Part shown: positions 1-7,383 of the stretch, one piece after another
How the letters are laid out: each line of letters opens with the position of its first letter
How positions within the stretch are numbered: the stretch's first letter is position 1
Assembly (NCBI GenBank): GCA_027325475.1
Contig: DAIEFO010000034.1
Location: forward strand, 1 to 12,265
Direction: 5' to 3'
Source of the DNA: Desulfobacteraceae bacterium
GTDB lineage: Bacteria; Desulfobacterota; Desulfobacteria; Desulfobacterales; Desulfatirhabdiaceae
Length of the DNA stretch: 12,265 nt
Position numbers and translations under genes: made by a program
The notes under the pieces: generated by a model
Database searches by the model: none
Seen by the model: only the letters and a program-made list of their open reading frames with translations
Told to the model about the DNA's origin: nothing

Positions 1-1
1 C

Positions 2-112
2 GAAGTTCAGGCGCGCCTGGAACCTATTTGTCATGATATGGAATTCGAAATACCCGGTTCAAAAGTGACGATCATATCTGAACCCGTTGAAGACGGTAAA
101 AGCAACCCGTGA
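2..112 (+). CDS. 3' end of an unrecognised protein gene (partial)
   Basis: Frame 2 is open from the window edge to a TGA at 110-112 and encodes 36 residues, ending in ...EPVEDGKSNP. Codon use looks like real coding sequence, and the frame ends at a hairpin (109-148) that fits a gene end. The other two plus frames are interrupted sooner. The fragment contains one Cys and one His and a mixed charged/beta-prone tail. I do not recognise the family, and too little is present to assign a function. It is transcribed towards sucD and converges with it, so it is probably not part of the propionate operon. Confidence 0.55.
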   Translation, partial: EVQARLEPICHDMEFEIPGSKVTIISEPVEDGKSNP

Positions 113-148
113 AGGCTGACGGCGCGTTATTTTGCCTTCAGCCTTCAC
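109..148. terminator. Hairpin between convergent genes, likely shared terminator
   Basis: The 11-bp perfect arms GTGAAGGCTGA (109-119) and TCAGCCTTCAC (138-148) enclose an 18-nt loop in which GGC (121-123) can pair with GCC (134-136). The hairpin lies between the stop of the upstream plus-strand gene (its TGA is inside the left arm) and the sucD stop at 170-172. The T-runs that follow are short on both strands (ACTTTC on plus; GCTTTTACC a little further on minus), so efficiency as an intrinsic terminator is uncertain. Confidence 0.6.
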
Positions 149-169
149 TTTCGGTCAGTACCGTAAAAA

Positions 170-1045
170 CTATTTTCCAAAAACGCGGACGCAGAGTTCT
201 CCCAGTGTTCCCAGATTTTCACACACGGTAATGCCGCAGGCTTTCATGGCGGCGATTTTGCCCTGACCGGTGCCGCTGCTGCCGCTGATAATAGCACCGG
301 CATGGCCCATTCTTCGGCCCGGAGGCGCTGTCAGTCCGGCGATAAAGCCAATGACCGGTTTGGTGACATGCTGCTGAATAAATGTCGCGGCTTCTTCTTC
401 AGCCGTACCGCCGATTTCGCCGACCATGACGATGCCAGCGGTTTGTGTATCTTTCTGAAACGCATCCAGGCAGTCAATGAAATTGGTGCCATTGACCGGA
501 TCGCCGCCGATGCCGATGCACGTGGTCTGTCCGATCCCCTGCTGGGTAAGCTGATGCACCACCTCGTAGGTCAGCGTTCCGGAGCGGGAAACCACGCCGA
601 TCGGCCCGCCGGGTTTGTGCGTCGGCCCCGGCATGATGCCGATCTTGCATTCACCCGGCGTGATGATGCCCGGGCAGTTGGGGCCGATCAACCGGGATTT
701 TCTTCCGGAAAGAAAATTTTTGACCCGCATCATGTCCATGACCGGAATGCCTTCGGTAATGGCCACAATCAGTTCGATATCCGCATCTGCGGCTTCCATG
801 ATGGCATCGGCTGCAAACGGCGGGGGAACAAAGATCATGCTGCAGTTGGCGCCTGTCGCCTTTACCGCATCCCGAACCGTGTTGAATACAGGAACGTCAT
901 CCATTTTCTGACCAGCCTTGCCCGGTGTGACGCCTGCCACCACCTGTGTGCCGTACGCCACACACTGCCGGGTATGAAACTGCCCTTCCTTGCCGGTAAT
1001 GCCCTGAACCAGCAGCCGGGTATTTTTATTGACAAATATACTCAT
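170..1045 (-). CDS. sucD: Succinyl-CoA synthetase, alpha subunit
   Basis: This cytosolic CoA-binding and phosphohistidine-carrying subunit works with SucC to interconvert succinyl-CoA + NDP + Pi and succinate + NTP + CoA. The 291-residue protein has the normal length. The N-terminal Rossmann CoA-binding part carries LLVQGITGKEGQFH (residues 11-24). The middle carries GPNCPGIITPGECKIGIMP, and the active-site histidine is H248 in RRMGHAGAIISG. The start at 1045 is supported by AGGAGG at 1053-1058, which overlaps the TAG stop of sucC (1057-1059), so the two genes should be translationally coupled. In a propionate pathway this step gives substrate-level phosphorylation when running towards succinate. 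It is the last gene of the minus-strand operon and is followed by the hairpin at 109-148. The family is clear. Confidence 0.96.
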   Translation of the reverse strand: MSIFVNKNTRLLVQGITGKEGQFHTRQCVAYGTQVVAGVTPGKAGQKMDDVPVFNTVRDAVKATGANCSMIFVPPPFAADAIMEAADADIELIVAITEGIPVMDMMRVKNFLSGRKSRLIGPNCPGIITPGECKIGIMPGPTHKPGGPIGVVSRSGTLTYEVVHQLTQQGIGQTTCIGIGGDPVNGTNFIDCLDAFQKDTQTAGIVMVGEIGGTAEEEAATFIQQHVTKPVIGFIAGLTAPPGRRMGHAGAIISGSSGTGQGKIAAMKACGITVCENLGTLGELCVRVFGK

Positions 1046-1056
1046 GATGTTTCCTC

Positions 1057-2220
1057 CTAGCCCCTGACGATCGTCGCCACTTTCTGGGCGGCGTCTTTAA
1101 GATCCACGGCAGTAATCAGATTTAAACCGGATTCACGCAATATCCGCCGACCTTCCTCGACATTGGTGCCTTCCATGCGAACCACAACGGGAACGTTGAT
1201 GCCGGTTTTCCGGGCCGCCTGAACCACGCCTTCAGCCAGAACATCGCAGCGCAGAATGCCACCGAAAATATTGATGAGAATTCCCTTCACATTTTTGTCA
1301 CTCAGGATGATCCGGAAGCCGTTTTCCACCATTTCCGCGTTCGCTCCGCCGCCGACATCCAGAAAGTTGGCGGGGCTGGCGCCGGCCTGCTTGATGATAT
1401 CCATCGTAGCCATGGCCAGACCCGCGCCGTTCACCATGTTGCCGACGTTTCCATCCAGTGCGATATAGTTGAGGTTGAAACGGGAGGCATCGATTTCGAG
1501 AGGATTTTCTTCATCCAGGTCCCGATACGCCAGAATATCCTTGTGCCGGAACAGGGCGTTGTCGTCAAAATTGACTTTGGCATCCAGGGCGATCACGCTC
1601 TGTTCTGCGGTAACGACCAGAGGATTGATTTCCACCAGTGAGCAGTCGTAGGCCATAAACAGCGCATAGAGACGACTGAGCAAGGCGGTGAAGGGTTTGA
1701 TGACTTCCGCAGCCAGGTGCAGCCCGTAAGCAACTTCCCGGCAATGATAGGCTTGAATGCCGACCAGGGGATTGATATAAACCTTGATGATTTTTTCCGG
1801 AGTATTGGCCGCTACTGTCTCGATGTCCATGCCGCCGGCTTCGCTGGCGATGATAACCACCTTGGCTGTGGCCCGATCCGGAATAATGCTCAGATAGAGT
1901 TCTTTCTGAATGTTGAGCCCCTGTTCGACCAGCACTTTTTTCACCAGCCGTCCTTCAGGCCCCGTCTGATGGGTGACCAGATTCATTCCCAGAATCTGCC
2001 CCGCCACAGTGGCAACGTCTGTTTTGGATTGGGCCAGTTTGACACCGCCGCCTTTTCCCCTGCCGCCGGCATGAATCTGCGCCTTGACCACCCAGGGGCC
2101 GTCGCCGAGACGCTTGGCCCATTCCCGGGCGCTGGCCCCGTTGTAACAGACGTGACCGTCCGGGACCGGTACGCCGAACTCCCTCAGAATCGCCTTTGCC
2201 TGATACTCATGAATTTTCAT
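1057..2220 (-). CDS. sucC: Succinyl-CoA synthetase, beta subunit (ATP-grasp)
   Basis: This is the nucleotide- and succinate-binding partner of SucD. The 387-residue protein has the typical length of bacterial SucC. The N-terminus MKIHEYQAKAILREFGVPVP is family-typical. The ATP-grasp segment KAQIHAGGRGKGGGVK follows near residues 47-62. The C-terminal CoA-ligase domain carries FLDVGGGANAEMV and GILINIFGGILRCDVLAEG. The start at 2220 has an AGGAGA site about 10 nt upstream. ATP versus GTP preference cannot be read reliably by eye. The gene follows the 5S-biotin protein gene after a 108-bp gap with three hairpins, so its expression may be partly uncoupled from the carboxyltransferase genes. Its stop overlaps the sucD ribosome binding site. 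Confidence 0.96.
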   Translation of the reverse strand: MKIHEYQAKAILREFGVPVPDGHVCYNGASAREWAKRLGDGPWVVKAQIHAGGRGKGGGVKLAQSKTDVATVAGQILGMNLVTHQTGPEGRLVKKVLVEQGLNIQKELYLSIIPDRATAKVVIIASEAGGMDIETVAANTPEKIIKVYINPLVGIQAYHCREVAYGLHLAAEVIKPFTALLSRLYALFMAYDCSLVEINPLVVTAEQSVIALDAKVNFDDNALFRHKDILAYRDLDEENPLEIDASRFNLNYIALDGNVGNMVNGAGLAMATMDIIKQAGASPANFLDVGGGANAEMVENGFRIILSDKNVKGILINIFGGILRCDVLAEGVVQAARKTGINVPVVVRMEGTNVEEGRRILRESGLNLITAVDLKDAAQKVATIVRG

Positions 2221-2248
2221 AGATGTTCTTTCTCCTCATCTTTCAAAA

Positions 2249-2271
2249 CAGGGGTTGCTGTCCAACCCCTG
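2249..2271 (-). terminator. Terminator- or attenuator-like hairpin before sucC
   Basis: The 9-bp perfect arms CAGGGGTTG (2249-2257) and CAACCCCTG (2263-2271) enclose a 5-nt loop. On the minus strand the hairpin is followed at once by TTTTG. This is the shape of a modest intrinsic terminator. It lies inside the operon, 29 nt upstream of the sucC start, so partial termination or an mRNA-stabilising role is more likely than complete stop. Confidence 0.6.
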
Positions 2272-2288
2272 ACGATAACGATACGCTT

Positions 2289-2323
2289 CGGCGCAAACGC
2301 CGTTCATCCGTGATATCCGGATG
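2289..2323 (-). other. Two further small hairpins in the 5S gene-sucC gap
   Basis: CGGCG/CGCCG (2289-2293 and 2298-2302, loop CAAA) and CATCCG/CGGATG (2305-2310 and 2318-2323, 7-nt loop) stand in tandem just after the 5S-type gene. With the hairpin at 2249-2271, most of this 108-bp gap is foldable. They could be a processing or 3'-end protection structure, but each stem is short and function is unproven. Confidence 0.35.
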
Positions 2324-2328
2324 ACAGC

Positions 2329-4329
2329 CTATCCGATGACACACAGCACCGCCCCTTTGGGTACGGAATCGCTGCTCTTGAAGTTGATGGCTTTAATGGT
2401 TCCGTCCACTGGAGCTGCCAGCGCATTTTCCATCTTCATGGCTTCCAGAACGACAACCGTTTCCCCTTTGCTGACCTTATCGCCGACATTTTTCTCGAAG
2501 CGCACAATCATTCCCGGCATGGGAGCGTTAATGGGCGTGCCATCTACAGCAGGCGCTGCCGCCACCGGTCTGGCTGCTGCTGGCGCCGCCGCTTTGGGTG
2601 CTGACGGGGCCGCTGGTCTGGCTGGCGCTGCTCCCGGAGCTGCAGGCGCTACCGCCTTGGCCGGCTGGATATAGCTGACGACCGGAGCACCACCAATTTC
2701 CTCAACACCAACTTCAAAATAATCGTCATCCACAAATACATTGAATTTTCGGAGATTATCACCCTTGACAGGAGCTTCTTTCTCTGTTTTTTCAACCAGT
2801 TTTCCGGCCACTGCCTTCTGGATCAGTTCTTTTTTGGCTTTGACCTGTTCGAGGGTAATCGGTTTGACGTCATCTGGAACCGGCTCTTTACCGTATTTCC
2901 ACTGGAGGAACCGTTTTCCGGTAACCGGATAAATCGCATAGATCAGTTCATCATCCAGATCCACAGCCAGCCCCTTGACATCCTCCTGCGCTTTTTTCAG
3001 TTCCGGTTCCAACACCTGCGCCGGACGGCAGCAAATGGGGTCTTCGCCTCTGGGATATCCTTTGAGCGCTTTTTTCTGAACTTCAGGATTAATGGGAACC
3101 GCTGTCTTGCCGTAAAGCCCGAAGCACAAATCCTTGACCTGGCCGGTAATCATCTTGTAGCGTTCGTTTTCGTCATCGAAGAGGACGTTGTTGACCGTCT
3201 GAATACCGACAATCTGGCTGGTGGGCGTGACCAGCGGAATCTGCCCAAGGTCTTTGCGCACCCTGGGAAGCTCGGCATAGACCTGGTCAATTTTGTCCAG
3301 TGCATCCATTTCGCGGAGCTGGTTGACGAGGTTGGAAAGCATGCCGCCTGGTGTCTGATGGAGCAGCACGTTGATATCAATGATGGACAATTTGGTGTCA
3401 TCCAGGATATGGCGATATTTGGGGCAGATTTCCTTTTCAAGGATTTCATTGATGGCGGCCAGGCTTTTGATGTCAAAACCCGTATCGCGGTTTGTACCCA
3501 GAAGGGTCATGACCAGCGGTTCGATGGCCGGGTGGGAGGTGCGATAGGCATAGGGAGACATGCAGGTGTCAATAATATCCACGCCGGCTTCAATGGCCTT
3601 TAAATGCGACATGGACGCCATGCCGGATGTAAAATGGCTGTGCAGGTTGATGGGAACCTTGACGGCTTCTTTTAAGGCTTTGATAATGGCATACGCATCA
3701 TACGGAGCAATAAGCCCTGCCATATCCTTCAGGCAGATGCTGTCTGCGCCCATGGCTTCCAGGTCTTTGGCTTTTTTCACATAATAGTCCAGATTATAGA
3801 CCTCGCCGCCCAGACGGGGTTCGGTCATGGTGTAACAGATACATCCCTGAAAATGTTTGCCGCAGGATTTGATGACCGGCACAACGGTTTCGAAGTTGCG
3901 ATAATCATTCAGCGCGTCAAATGTTCTGAAAACATCCATGCCATTGGCGGCGGCTCTTTCCACAAAGGCGCGGGCCACATCGTCGGCATAATTGCGGTAT
4001 CCCACCAGGTTCTGGGCTCTGAGGAGCATTGAGAACGGGGTTTTTTTGATGTAGCGCTTCAGCGTCCGGAGCCGTTCCCAGGGATCTTCATTCAGGAACC
4101 GGTGCATGGTGTCGAAGGTGGCGCCACCCCAGGTTTCCAGAGCCCAGAAGCCCACTTCATCCATCTTTTCGGCCACGGGAATCATGTCTTCGGTTCTGCC
4201 CCTTGTGGCAAACAGGGACTGATGGCCGTCCCGAAGGGTCAGGTCTTCTATTTTGACCGGATTGGCCGCTTTGGGCCGATCTTTGCTGTAATTCATCTGA
4301 GTCATCTGTACTTGATTATGATCGCTCAT
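2329..4329 (-). CDS. 5S-type carboxyltransferase fused to biotin carrier (methylmalonyl-CoA:pyruvate transcarboxylase 5S-1.3S; PycB/OadA-like)
   Basis: The 666-residue cytosolic protein moves a carboxyl group between biotin and pyruvate/oxaloacetate. The N-terminal HMGL-like TIM barrel has the metal site expected for the 5S/OadA/PycB family: D34 in LTLRDGHQS, a lysine in SICLKDMAGL that is carbamylated in relatives (K201), and H230 and H232 in LHSHFTSG. A conserved carboxylase domain follows. An Ala/Pro-rich linker lies at about residues 555-600. A biotinyl domain follows with EAMKMEN, its lysine K632 sitting 35 residues from the C-terminus as usual. The start at 4329 has GATGAGGAGA upstream. 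Its neighbours are a 12S-type subunit, mutase and epimerase, with no biotin carboxylase or membrane decarboxylase beta subunit in the window. This favours a transcarboxylase over pyruvate carboxylase or Na+-pumping oxaloacetate decarboxylase, which share this fold. That choice is an inference from context. Confidence 0.9.
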   Translation of the reverse strand: MSDHNQVQMTQMNYSKDRPKAANPVKIEDLTLRDGHQSLFATRGRTEDMIPVAEKMDEVGFWALETWGGATFDTMHRFLNEDPWERLRTLKRYIKKTPFSMLLRAQNLVGYRNYADDVARAFVERAAANGMDVFRTFDALNDYRNFETVVPVIKSCGKHFQGCICYTMTEPRLGGEVYNLDYYVKKAKDLEAMGADSICLKDMAGLIAPYDAYAIIKALKEAVKVPINLHSHFTSGMASMSHLKAIEAGVDIIDTCMSPYAYRTSHPAIEPLVMTLLGTNRDTGFDIKSLAAINEILEKEICPKYRHILDDTKLSIIDINVLLHQTPGGMLSNLVNQLREMDALDKIDQVYAELPRVRKDLGQIPLVTPTSQIVGIQTVNNVLFDDENERYKMITGQVKDLCFGLYGKTAVPINPEVQKKALKGYPRGEDPICCRPAQVLEPELKKAQEDVKGLAVDLDDELIYAIYPVTGKRFLQWKYGKEPVPDDVKPITLEQVKAKKELIQKAVAGKLVEKTEKEAPVKGDNLRKFNVFVDDDYFEVGVEEIGGAPVVSYIQPAKAVAPAAPGAAPARPAAPSAPKAAAPAAARPVAAAPAVDGTPINAPMPGMIVRFEKNVGDKVSKGETVVVLEAMKMENALAAPVDGTIKAINFKSSDSVPKGAVLCVIG

Positions 4330-4466
4330 GCTTGGAGTCTCCTCATCTATGGTAACATCTTCAGTTGGTATAAAATTCGATATGGCAACGTGAGGGGCAG
4401 AAACGCCTGAATGCCTTCAAGCTCTTTATGGCGCTTCCCGCCCGAAATTGGGCACCCGGGTTTTTC

Positions 4467-4481
4467 GGTTTCAGCGAAACC
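4467..4481 (-). other. Small hairpin at the stop of the accessory subunit gene
   Basis: GGTTTC (4467-4472) and GAAACC (4476-4481) form a 6-bp stem with a 3-nt loop that contains part of the TGA stop at 4471-4473. On the minus strand it is followed by GAAAAACCC rather than U-rich RNA, so it does not look like a terminator. The rest of the 141-bp gap (4330-4470) shows only a 4-bp GCCC/GGGC stem (4440-4453) and the ribosome binding site of the downstream gene. Confidence 0.3.
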
Positions 4482-4701
4482 TTGCCCCCTGGAATGTCCG
4501 TAACTGCATCAGGTTCCGCATTCCCATCATTTCCTGTCTGCCGCTGATTCCCCATAGCCGGAGCGGTGCTGCAGGCGCTGCTGTGGAATCCGCAATCTGA
4601 GGCGCAGCCATGGCTGCCGCATTTTCTTCCGAACGGAGATAGCTGAGTACGGCCGCAACGGCTGCAACGGCTTTCGGAGAATGTTTGATATCCGATTTCA
4701 T
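4471..4701 (-). CDS. Small accessory subunit of the biotin-dependent carboxyltransferase (76 aa, poorly characterised)
   Basis: This 76-residue protein is encoded between the 12S- and 5S-type genes, 12 nt after the 12S stop, with a purine-rich GGGGGAAG ribosome binding site. Its N-terminus (SPKAVAAVAAVLSYL, residues 8-22) is a predicted amphipathic helix. An Ala/Pro-rich linker (about residues 28-46) follows. It ends with a basic, Met-rich motif LWGISGRQEMMGMRNLMQLR (residues 49-68). This helix, linker and W-x3-GR-x-x-M layout resembles small delta/epsilon-type subunits of methylmalonyl-CoA decarboxylase and related carboxylases, which stabilise those complexes. I assign it as a structural or assembly subunit on that resemblance and on its position. 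No catalytic residues are visible. Two longer overlapping frames in this area are shadows. Confidence 0.72.
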   Translation of the reverse strand: MKSDIKHSPKAVAAVAAVLSYLRSEENAAAMAAPQIADSTAAPAAPLRLWGISGRQEMMGMRNLMQLRTFQGARFR

Positions 4702-4713
4702 CTTGCTTCCCCC

Positions 4714-6267
4714 TTATAGCGGTATATTGCCGTGTTTTTTCGGCGGACGGGTTTCCCGCTTGCTGCACATGATCTCGAGTGCGTCAATCAGCCGGGGCCG
4801 GGTTTCACTCGGAACAATCACGGCGTCAATATACCCTCTGCTGGCCGCGCAGTACGGATTTGAAAACAAATCGTCATATTCCTGTATCTTTTCGGCGCGT
4901 TTGGCTTTGGGATCCGCTGCGCCGGAGATTTCCTTGCGATGAATGATATTGGCCGCTCCGGCAGCGCCCATGACCGCAATCTGAGCCGTCGGCCAGGCAA
5001 AGGCCATATCCGCGCCCAGGTCTTTGGAACACATGGCCAGATAGGATCCGCCGTAGTCTTTCCGGGTCACCAGCAGCAGTTTGGGCACCGTGGCTTCGGA
5101 ATAGCACCAGAGCAGTTTGGCGCCATGACGGATAATGCCGCCCCATTCCTGATAGCTGCCAGGCAAATAACCTGGCACATCGGCAATCGTCAGGATGGGA
5201 ACATTGAATGCGTCGCAAAAGCGGATAAAGCGTGTTGCCTTGTCCGAAGCGTTGATATCCAGACATCCGGCCATGACACTGGGCTGATTGGCGATAATAC
5301 CGATGCTTCGGCCGTTCAGCCTGGCAAATCCAATGAGGATATTGGGGGCATAGAATTCATGTGGTTCAAAGAAAACGCCGTTATCCACAATCGCGCCGAT
5401 CACCGCTTTCATGTCATAGGACTGATTGGGGCTGTCGGGAATGATGGTATCCAGCGCCGGTGTCACACGATGGGGATCATCTTCGGCCGGCGCAATGGGC
5501 GGGTCTTCCATGTTGTTGGAGGGCAGATAAGACAGCAGGGTTTTGATCTTGGCAATGGCGTCTGCATCGCTTTCGCAGGCAAAGTGAGAAACGCCGCTTT
5601 TCTCGTTGTGCGCCATGGCGCCGCCCAGATCTTCAAAGCTGATTTCCTCGCCGGTAACGGATTTAATGACTTCCGGGCCGGTGATGAACATGTAGCTGGA
5701 GTTTTTCACCATAAAAATCCAGTCTGTCATGGCGGGCGAATACACGGCGCCTCCGGCTGTGGTTCCCATGATGGCCGATATCTGGGGGATAACGCCGGAC
5801 GCCAGGGCATTGCGGTAAAAAATCTGACCGAAACCCGACAGCGCATCCACGCCTTCCTGAATTCTGGCGCCGCCGGAATCGTTCATGCCGACAAACGGCA
5901 CGCCGGCTTTCATGGCCATGTCCATGACCTTGCAGATTTTTTTGGCGTGCATCTCTCCGAGGCTGCCGCCGCGGGATGTAAAATCCTGAGAAAACGCAAA
6001 CACGGGGCGGCCATCCACCAGGCCATGCCCTGTGATGACGCCGTCGCTGGGAATATCAATTTTTTCCATACCGAAATTGGTGCACCGGTGTGAAACGAAC
6101 ATGTCAATTTCACGAAACGTTCCGGAATCAAAGAGAAGGTTCAGGCGTTCGCGCGCCGTCAGCTTGCCTTTTTCCCGTTCCTTGGCAATGGCTTTCTCAC
6201 CACCCATTTTCAGGATCTTCGCCTCACGCGCTTTCAGATCCCGGATTTTGTCTTCCACTATGCCCAT
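4714..6267 (-). CDS. mmdA: 12S-type acyl-CoA carboxyltransferase subunit (propionyl/methylmalonyl-CoA)
   Basis: This crotonase-fold carboxyltransferase transfers CO2 between biotin and propionyl-CoA/methylmalonyl-CoA. It has two halves with the family signatures: NDSGGARIQEGVDALSGFG (about 129-147) and MGTTAGGAVYSP (168-178) in the first, and QEWGGIIRHGAKLL (373-386), RKDYGGSYLAM and MGAAGAANIIHRKEI in the second. I chose the internal start at 6267 (MGIVEDKIRD) because GAGAGGAAAGGA lies just upstream and the resulting 517 residues match the family length. An upstream in-frame ATG at 6327 would add 20 unconserved residues. The second half resembles transcarboxylase 12S more than acetyl-CoA carboxylase. 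With the 5S-biotin fusion it should form a transcarboxylase. A propionyl-CoA carboxylase or methylmalonyl-CoA decarboxylase role is the alternative if other subunits are encoded elsewhere. Confidence 0.93.
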   Translation of the reverse strand: MGIVEDKIRDLKAREAKILKMGGEKAIAKEREKGKLTARERLNLLFDSGTFREIDMFVSHRCTNFGMEKIDIPSDGVITGHGLVDGRPVFAFSQDFTSRGGSLGEMHAKKICKVMDMAMKAGVPFVGMNDSGGARIQEGVDALSGFGQIFYRNALASGVIPQISAIMGTTAGGAVYSPAMTDWIFMVKNSSYMFITGPEVIKSVTGEEISFEDLGGAMAHNEKSGVSHFACESDADAIAKIKTLLSYLPSNNMEDPPIAPAEDDPHRVTPALDTIIPDSPNQSYDMKAVIGAIVDNGVFFEPHEFYAPNILIGFARLNGRSIGIIANQPSVMAGCLDINASDKATRFIRFCDAFNVPILTIADVPGYLPGSYQEWGGIIRHGAKLLWCYSEATVPKLLLVTRKDYGGSYLAMCSKDLGADMAFAWPTAQIAVMGAAGAANIIHRKEISGAADPKAKRAEKIQEYDDLFSNPYCAASRGYIDAVIVPSETRPRLIDALEIMCSKRETRPPKKHGNIPL

Positions 6268-6364
6268 CGCTATATCCTTTCCTCTCTCATAAATGACGTT
6301 CTCTGATAAAACACCATGTACTTTCAAAACGCCGGCGGTACATGCGGGCCGCTTTTTACATCAC

Positions 6365-6378
6365 GCGCCGTCAGGCGC
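6365..6378 (-). other. Small GC hairpin in the meaB-mmdA gap
   Basis: GCGCC (6365-6369) and GGCGC (6374-6378) form a 5-bp stem with a GTCA/TGAC tetraloop in the 129-bp gap between the meaB stop and the mmdA start. On the minus strand it is followed by GTGATGTAAAAAG, with no U-run. It may be a processing or stability element. The rest of the gap shows nothing clear beyond the mmdA ribosome binding site. Confidence 0.3.
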
Positions 6379-6396
6379 TGCCTGTGTCAGGCCACA

Positions 6397-7383
6397 TTAT
6401 TTGTCGCATCCGTCCAAAATTCCCAGAAGCCGGTCCGCCGCCACGGTGGACGCCAGCGTTCCGTTTTCCACCTGCCGCATCAGTTCCGGCAGGCATCGCT
6501 GAACTTCCGGGTGACGGTAAAACCGGTCTTTCAGCCCTTCCTCCACCAGCGACCACATCCAGGACAGTGCCTGTTGCCGGCGGTTCTGCGTCAGCTCACA
6601 GCTTTGGGTCATGATGTCCCGATGCTGCAACACGGCATCCCATATCTCGCCGATGCCATTCATGTCCCGAGCGCTGCACGTCAGGACCGGCGGCGTCCAG
6701 TTGGGCGAAGCCGGTTTCAGAAGATGCAGCGCGTTTTCATAATCCTTCCGGGCGCGCTTCGCCTTTTCGACGTTATCGCCATCCGCCTTGTTGATGGCAA
6801 TGGCGTCCGCCAGTTCCAGAACACCTTTCTTGATGCCCTGAAGTTCATCGCCGGCGCCGGCCAGCATCAGCACCAGGAAAAAATCCACCATCGAGGAAAC
6901 CGTGATTTCGGACTGGCCGACCCCGACTGTTTCCACGATGATGACATCAAAGCCAGCGGCTTCACACACCAGCATGGTTTCCCGTGTTTTTCGGGCGACA
7001 CCCCCCAGTGTGCCTCCAGACGGTGATGGTCGAATGAACGCTCGCTCATTTACCGAAAGCCGTTCCATCCGGGTTTTATCCGCCAGAATGCTCCCGCCGC
7101 TGCGGGTGCTGCTGGGGTCCACCGCCAGCACCGCCACGCGATGGCCTTTTTCCACCAGCATCATCCCTAAGCTTTCTGTAAACGTGCTTTTGCCAACGCC
7201 TGGCACCCCGGTAATTCCCAGCCGCACCGCCCTGCCCGTGAATGGCAGGAGACACTCCAGAATTTCCTGAGCCTGCGCCTGATGCACGCTCAAAGAGCTT
7301 TCAATGAGCGTGATCGTTTTGGCCAGAATCCGGCGGTTGCCTTCCCGAATAGCGGCAACGGTGGCATCGGTTCCGGAAATCAT
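6397..7383 (-). CDS. meaB: Methylmalonyl-CoA mutase-associated GTPase MeaB
   Basis: This G3E-family P-loop GTPase is a chaperone of methylmalonyl-CoA mutase: it gates adenosylcobalamin loading and protects or reactivates the enzyme. The 328-residue protein has Walker A GVPGVGKST (59-67), DPSS (89-92) with the following TRSGGSILADKTRM segment, ETVGVGQSE (151-159) as the switch/Walker B region, and NKAD (198-201) for guanine specificity. A C-terminal helical dimerisation arm follows. The ATG at 7383 overlaps the mutase TGA as ATGA (7380-7383), so the two are translationally coupled, as expected for a dedicated partner. This pairing separates it from the related older annotation as an arginine/ornithine transport ATPase (ArgK). 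Confidence 0.95.
   Translation of the reverse strand: MISGTDATVAAIREGNRRILAKTITLIESSLSVHQAQAQEILECLLPFTGRAVRLGITGVPGVGKSTFTESLGMMLVEKGHRVAVLAVDPSSTRSGGSILADKTRMERLSVNERAFIRPSPSGGTLGGVARKTRETMLVCEAAGFDVIIVETVGVGQSEITVSSMVDFFLVLMLAGAGDELQGIKKGVLELADAIAINKADGDNVEKAKRARKDYENALHLLKPASPNWTPPVLTCSARDMNGIGEIWDAVLQHRDIMTQSCELTQNRRQQALSWMWSLVEEGLKDRFYRHPEVQRCLPELMRQVENGTLASTVAADRLLGILDGCDK

Noticed and set aside
110..148. TGA at 110-112 followed by a hairpin, considered as a second Sec/SECIS case
   Set aside because: The stop codon is within the left arm of the stem and the geometry does not fit a SECIS. A convergent gene-end hairpin explains it.
302..1060. Long plus-strand open frame antisense to sucD
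   Set aside because: It is a shadow of sucD: it has no ribosome binding site or family features, and the opposite strand encodes an unmistakable SucD.
4361..4768. 135-codon minus-strand frame over the small accessory subunit
   Set aside because: It overlaps the end of the 12S-type gene, has a Cys/Ser-rich random-looking translation, and lacks a ribosome binding site. The 76-codon frame has a site, good spacing and recognisable motifs.
4939..6093. 384-codon plus-strand open frame antisense to the 12S-type gene
   Set aside because: It is rich in His, Gly and Arg as typical of antisense frames, has no recognisable motifs, and lies fully inside a clear carboxyltransferase gene.
6268..6327. Upstream ATG extension of the 12S-type protein by 20 residues
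   Set aside because: The internal ATG at 6267 has a much better ribosome binding site and gives the family length and N-terminus.
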